DNA of 64,000 bases from Berberis thunbergii (lineage: Eukaryota > Streptophyta > Magnoliopsida > Ranunculales > Berberidaceae). Of this stretch, positions 59,897 through 64,000 are shown piece after piece. The translations under genes and the position numbers were made by a program. Each line of letters starts with the position of its first letter. Within the stretch, counting starts at the first letter, position 1. The DNA is taken from NCBI GenBank assembly GCA_003290165.1, contig QNQO01000672.1, forward strand, positions 310,001 through 374,000, written 5' to 3'. The notes beneath the pieces are model-generated. The model saw only the letters and a program-made list of their open reading frames with translations, was not told where the DNA came from and made no database searches.

Positions 59897-62052
59897 TGTT
59901 CTCCACCCTATCTTTAGTTTAGGTTTTTTATTTTATTTTTTAGTTTAGGTTTTTGCTTTTATGTTTTTCGTTTAGTGTTTCAGGTTATTTTAGGTGTTGT
60001 TACTGGAATCACTCGGAGCCCCTCATCCCATGTTTTTTTTTCTCTCGACGGTATGATTTTCTTATATTTTGGTGACAGTGAGGACATTGTTTATTTGAAA
60101 TTGGTAAAACTTCACCATGGTAATGTCACTCTAACCCTCCTTTTTTTTCTTTTTCCTTTCATTTGTCATGATTATTATTTTATACATTGAGGACAATGTT
60201 TGGTTTAGGTTTAGGGGTGATGTGGTTTATTAGAATTTTTGTGCAATTTTCAAAAATCTTTGAGCTTAAAACGTATTTTACAATTCAACCGAGCCATTTT
60301 TTTTGTGTTCTATTCAATTTCCATTGAATACTTAGATGATTACGGTAATTGTGCAAAATCTTTATGAAAATGGATTCGAAATATGAACTCTTGGTGAATT
60401 AAAAAAAAGGGATGGGGGGGGGGGGGGGTGCTTGTGTCTTTTTAATTTTAGAGAATATTTTTGTTGCCTTTAATTTTGAGAAAACACATACTAACACGTG
60501 TCACATAGTTATATTAGTAAAAAACACGATATTTGATATTATTCTTATGTTAGATGTATTTCGTGAGACTTTTCAACTCTATTATTCATGCACTATAAGC
60601 CAAGTCAACATGATTTGAAGTTGATTAGTGAGATATTGAACTAGAAAACCTTAGAATAATAGTGGAGACTTAACCCTTGTGAGTTTTGAGTCATTATTTA
60701 TTTCTTGAGGGTTATTAAATATACTCTGATTTTTCTTGAGTCCTCATTATTTCGTTGATGATCTCATTATTCTTGACTTTCTTATTGGTTGCTTTAAGAA
60801 CGACATAAAATTGAATTTTTACACTAAAATTTCTTGCTTTATTTAGTTGAGATGTTCTAGTACCAACTAGAACTTACGAAGTGATATAAGCATTTATTTC
60901 TTTAACCCATTTTTTTTAGTCTTTTAGCCTATCTAATAATAAATATCCATTTGCAGCCCTTTGAGCCTTTAAATAGCTTTCTCTTTTTTGTTCCCATTAC
61001 CTACTCCAATCAAGGAGTGATAACTCTATTATTGTATCCCCACCCAATTTTCTTAGAATGTATACGGTGAGATATATTTATGGAATGGGAAAATAGAAAG
61101 AGTTGAAAATAAATATTTCATGAACCCTCGAAGTAAAAGTGTTGATTGTATAAACGGGGAAAAACATGTAAAAAAAGGGTTGAAGAAGAAAATAATGAAA
61201 AAGTTAATGGTGTTCAACATTGATTTGTTCTTCAATGCCCTATGTGTTGATTCAAGGGTGTACCCATTCTCAGGAAATTTTTGTATCCTTTTTTTGTCCA
61301 TTATTGTTTGCCATAATCCAAGCCCCATTACAACCTAGTAAAGACGTAATTGATCTTAAGTGAAAGTTGGTTTAGTAGATGTGGAGATTGAATAGGCAAG
61401 AACTATGGTGTTTGATTCAACATTCTCGAAAGTAGTCAATATTGCTGTCCATGAGATCATATTCATTTCACTCTTTGAAAATTTCGTTTTTCATGATAAT
61501 TATATGTGAGACATTTCATTTTCCATAGCTTATATCATTTTCCTCACATATAAACTGAGTGCCCAATCTTTGAGTGTTTTATTTTTGAGTGACATGAGAG
61601 ATTTGTAGTCGAAACGTACTTTCTAAAGGTTATCTCGTCACATCTTCAATATGAGATGAAAAGTTATGTTGATAAGGTTTCTCACACACACACTTCGAGT
61701 TGAGAATGATTATGAAATTTATTTAACCTTTACATACTATTAAATTATTGTACTTTATTGTGACATTTTTAGTTTGTTCTTTTTCTTGAATTTTAAGCAA
61801 TTTGAAAATTACATGTTTTTGCATTATGTTTTTAGAAAATAGATTTTGTTCTATTGAGTTAGTAATATTTGGGGGTAACATTTTTGGAAACCCTCATGAG
61901 ACTATAACTCGTCCACTAGAGGTAATCTAAGGGTTTAAAGCCTTGTTGCACGTTAAGGTAAGTGCAACCGTTATTCCTACAAAAGTGAGTTAGGATTTTA
62001 TTCTTAATTTTGTTTTGCTCGAGGACTAGCAAAATATAGGTTTGGGGGTATT
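59897..62052 (+). other. Element B 3' non-coding region and polypurine tract (copy 2)
   Basis: As 41673-43831, with a shorter G run near 60414-60428. No coding sequence recognised. Confidence 0.7.
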
Positions 62053-63203
62053 TGATATTCACATAATTATTACATAATATACCTCGTAATTTATATTTGT
62101 TAGTATTTCAAATAGTGTATTTTAGTTTAATTATTTTATTTTTGTATTTTTGTAGGATTTGGAGTTTAATAAAGAGAACCAATAAGAAAAATAAAGGAAA
62201 TTAGTTTTGAATTTTGGTGGAACAAAGGAGTAGTATGGATGAACATAGCAAAACCCACCTTTCCTGTTATTAGAAGAATCTAAATTCCTTTTTTTTTTTT
62301 GGTTTGCAATTATATTTGGTTTCCAATTTGTATTTGGTTTCCAATTGGGTTTCCAATAAGGAGTTGTTTCTTTCTATCATAAATACAACAACACACAACG
62401 GGCAGAAAACGCAGGAACAACAGAGTACACATCGCTAATCCACCACGCGCTGCAATGAAGCTCTACACCGCTATTGCTGTCATCACCTTCACCATGTGTC
62501 ACTAAACTCCACGCAAGGCGAAGAGATGAACTCCTAGATGTAACGCACTTAATTGATATTTGATTCGTTTTATGCTTTCACGATGAATAATTGTATTTAT
62601 GATTTTCAGTTTTATTTAATATAGAAGTTTATGTTATTATAGTGACAAAGATTTCATCAACTTCTTCGTATAGTATTTCGGTGGTTGTCTTTTTCTTTTC
62701 CATGTAAGTCTAGTCATGCTTTTCTTATGTGTGGAATTTTAAAGATCAATTAATTCCGGTAGGTTAGTTATATGTGATTGTCTTTTATTACATTATTCTC
62801 TGCGAATATATTATAAACTTAGGATATCATATATAACCAATCTTTGTGCTATCTAGAAAAAGTTAAATCTAAAATCCATTTACATTAGAATATATTGGTG
62901 CATTAAAGACTATTTTTTTGATTATGTTGTTTGGGATGTGAAACACGTAACTGAGTTATCATAACGAATCAATACTAGTTGGCGCGTGAAATCTACGATG
63001 GATTCTTGGAACCTTGTGACTTTTCTAAACTTGGTTTTTATTAAACTAAATTCAATTTCATATTTTAAAATTGCTAGAATTTCTTAAATTTAGTTTCACG
63101 TAGTTCTTCTTCCTTGACCTTGTTTCGTAGATCACTTTTCCTCGTGGGATCGACACCCTAATCTTTACTGCAATTGACCGCTTGCACTGTTTGGGCGTAA
63201 TCA
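62053..63203 (+). repeat. 3' LTR of element B (copy 2)
   Basis: 1151 bp with the same 88-bp internal deletion as 43832-44984. Confidence 0.92.
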
Positions 63204-63352
63204 TCATCCTTCAGGACATACAACGGCAGATCCTCAAGGACCCCAAACTTTGTACGGATTTTAGCAAGACCAGGCTCAGAAAGCAACACTTCTTCGAAAA
63301 ACTCCAGGCCCCTAGCCAAAGTTGTGTTATCAATAAGGTTTTGTTGAGCCAT
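63204..63352 (-). pseudogene. Element A antisense gene, start piece (copy 2)
   Basis: Start ATG at 63352 on the minus strand; same as 44985-45133 with a few substitutions (LPLYVLKD for MALYVLKD). Confidence 0.65.
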
Positions 63353-63611
63353 GAAGAAGATGAAGAAATATTTTCTAATCAAGAGATGAACATAGCTGTA
63401 TCGTCAAAAGCAAAGAAAATAAAAGATTCAACACTACGGATGACCTAAGTAGGGATCAGGTTTCTGCCTATTTTTCGGTGAACTGACGCACGTTCAATTA
63501 ATGCAACGCGCGACTCAAGCAACGATTCAAACTCAATCATCATGAGCGGCATACAAAAAAGATGACGTAACGAACCTATGTGATGACCCACTAACTCGGG
63601 GGAGTAGCTGA

Positions 63612-64000
63612 TGATACTAAAAAATGGTCACGTCCTTGAGCCATACAAGTGTCATGATGATCTCGAGGAATTGTGGGCCCCAGCGTCAGTCCAACACTGA
63701 TCCGGCCCAACCGGCTCCAAGCCCTCCTAATTCAGTCCACTAGATGAACCTGAACTCTTACAACATGCTAGGCCCACATGTCTCATAGCTATCCTCGATA
63801 CCCGTAAGTTATACTAAGGCAAGTATCTCGAGGATCAGCTTCGGCCAGACAATTATAACAGCTTTATGCTTCCAACTAGGAAGCAAATACTAGAGTACAT
63901 TCTACACAGGGATTCTTCCTTCTACAGATTGCTCTTGCAGTGGGAAGTATTTCCAGCGTATTTAGGAGCATAGGGCTGACATGGAACTTTTCTCCTACAG
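63612..64000 (+). repeat. 3' LTR of element A (copy 2), partial
   Basis: First 389 bp of the LTR, starting TGATACTAAAA after the purine tract; cut by the window end. Confidence 0.82.

Larger units (their letters stand above)
53115..63203 (+). mobile_element. Element B, copy 2: Athila-like Ty3/gypsy LTR retrotransposon
   Basis: Same as 34892-44984, including the imperfect target duplication and the 88-bp LTR deletion, showing that B was in place before the segment was duplicated. Confidence 0.93.
46745..64000 (+). repeat. Tandem segmental duplication, copy 2 (cut by window end)
   Basis: Starts at cctcacactttcatc, matching 28894, and runs parallel to copy 1 through the nested elements to the middle of the 3' LTR of element A, where the window ends. 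Relative to copy 1 it keeps 427 bp at the SINE, has shorter TA/GA/G runs and scattered substitutions. Confidence 0.93.
49419..64000 (+). mobile_element. Element A, copy 2 (truncated by window end)
   Basis: Same structure as 31196-46061: 5' LTR, broken gag-protease, antisense gene split by element B, and the beginning of the 3' LTR at 63612. No RT or integrase of its own. Confidence 0.85.

Overview
This window is nuclear DNA of a flowering plant, most likely a eudicot. It holds two intron-containing genes for the Rubisco small subunit (rbcS), each with a chloroplast transit peptide. Around them lie plant-type Ty1/copia and Ty3/gypsy LTR retrotransposons, a TRIM, hAT-, Harbinger- and CACTA-like DNA transposons, an RTE-type LINE, a tRNA-derived SINE and a chloroplast DNA insertion. 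Only the two rbcS genes look intact; every other coding stretch I recognise is broken.

Layout. 1-4.5 kb: the right-hand end of a Tat/Ogre-like Ty3/gypsy element. It has an array of about nine ~178-bp tandem repeats, a decayed spliced gene on the opposite strand (Transposase_28-like), and the 3' LTR. 5.6-12.5 kb: rbcS gene 1, whose intron 1 carries a complete but dead 4.84-kb copia element in reverse orientation. 13.65 kb: a loose rbcS exon-3 relic. 14.2-21 kb: a TRIM, a relic of a CRINKLY4-type receptor ectodomain and decayed LTR sequence. 21.3-24.4 kb: a hAT-like element, a Harbinger-like element containing a GGT-rich microsatellite, and a 5'-truncated LINE. 25.1-25.9 kb: rbcS gene 2, compact and intact. 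27-28.9 kb: a histone H3 N-terminal relic, a hAT-like MITE and a CACTA-like end.

28.9-64 kb is a head-to-tail tandem duplication with a unit of about 17.85 kb (28894-46744, then 46745 to the window end). Each unit carries an unidentified two-exon gene fragment, a SINE (partly deleted in copy 1), a ~156-bp ycf2-like plastid fragment, and a gag-protease-only Tat-like element (A) into which a ~10-kb Athila-like element (B, tRNA-Asp primer site) has inserted. B landed inside A's antisense gene. The relative order is A, then B inside A, then duplication of the whole block, then small independent lesions in each copy.

Function. The rbcS proteins are imported into the chloroplast and assemble with the plastid-encoded large subunit into Rubisco. 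Both promoters carry I-box (GATAAG) motifs typical of light-regulated rbcS genes, but only gene 1 has a perfect G-box. The most unusual biology is the antisense, intron-containing Transposase_28-like gene shared by two diverged members of one LTR family. All comparisons were made by eye; identities and ages are rough.
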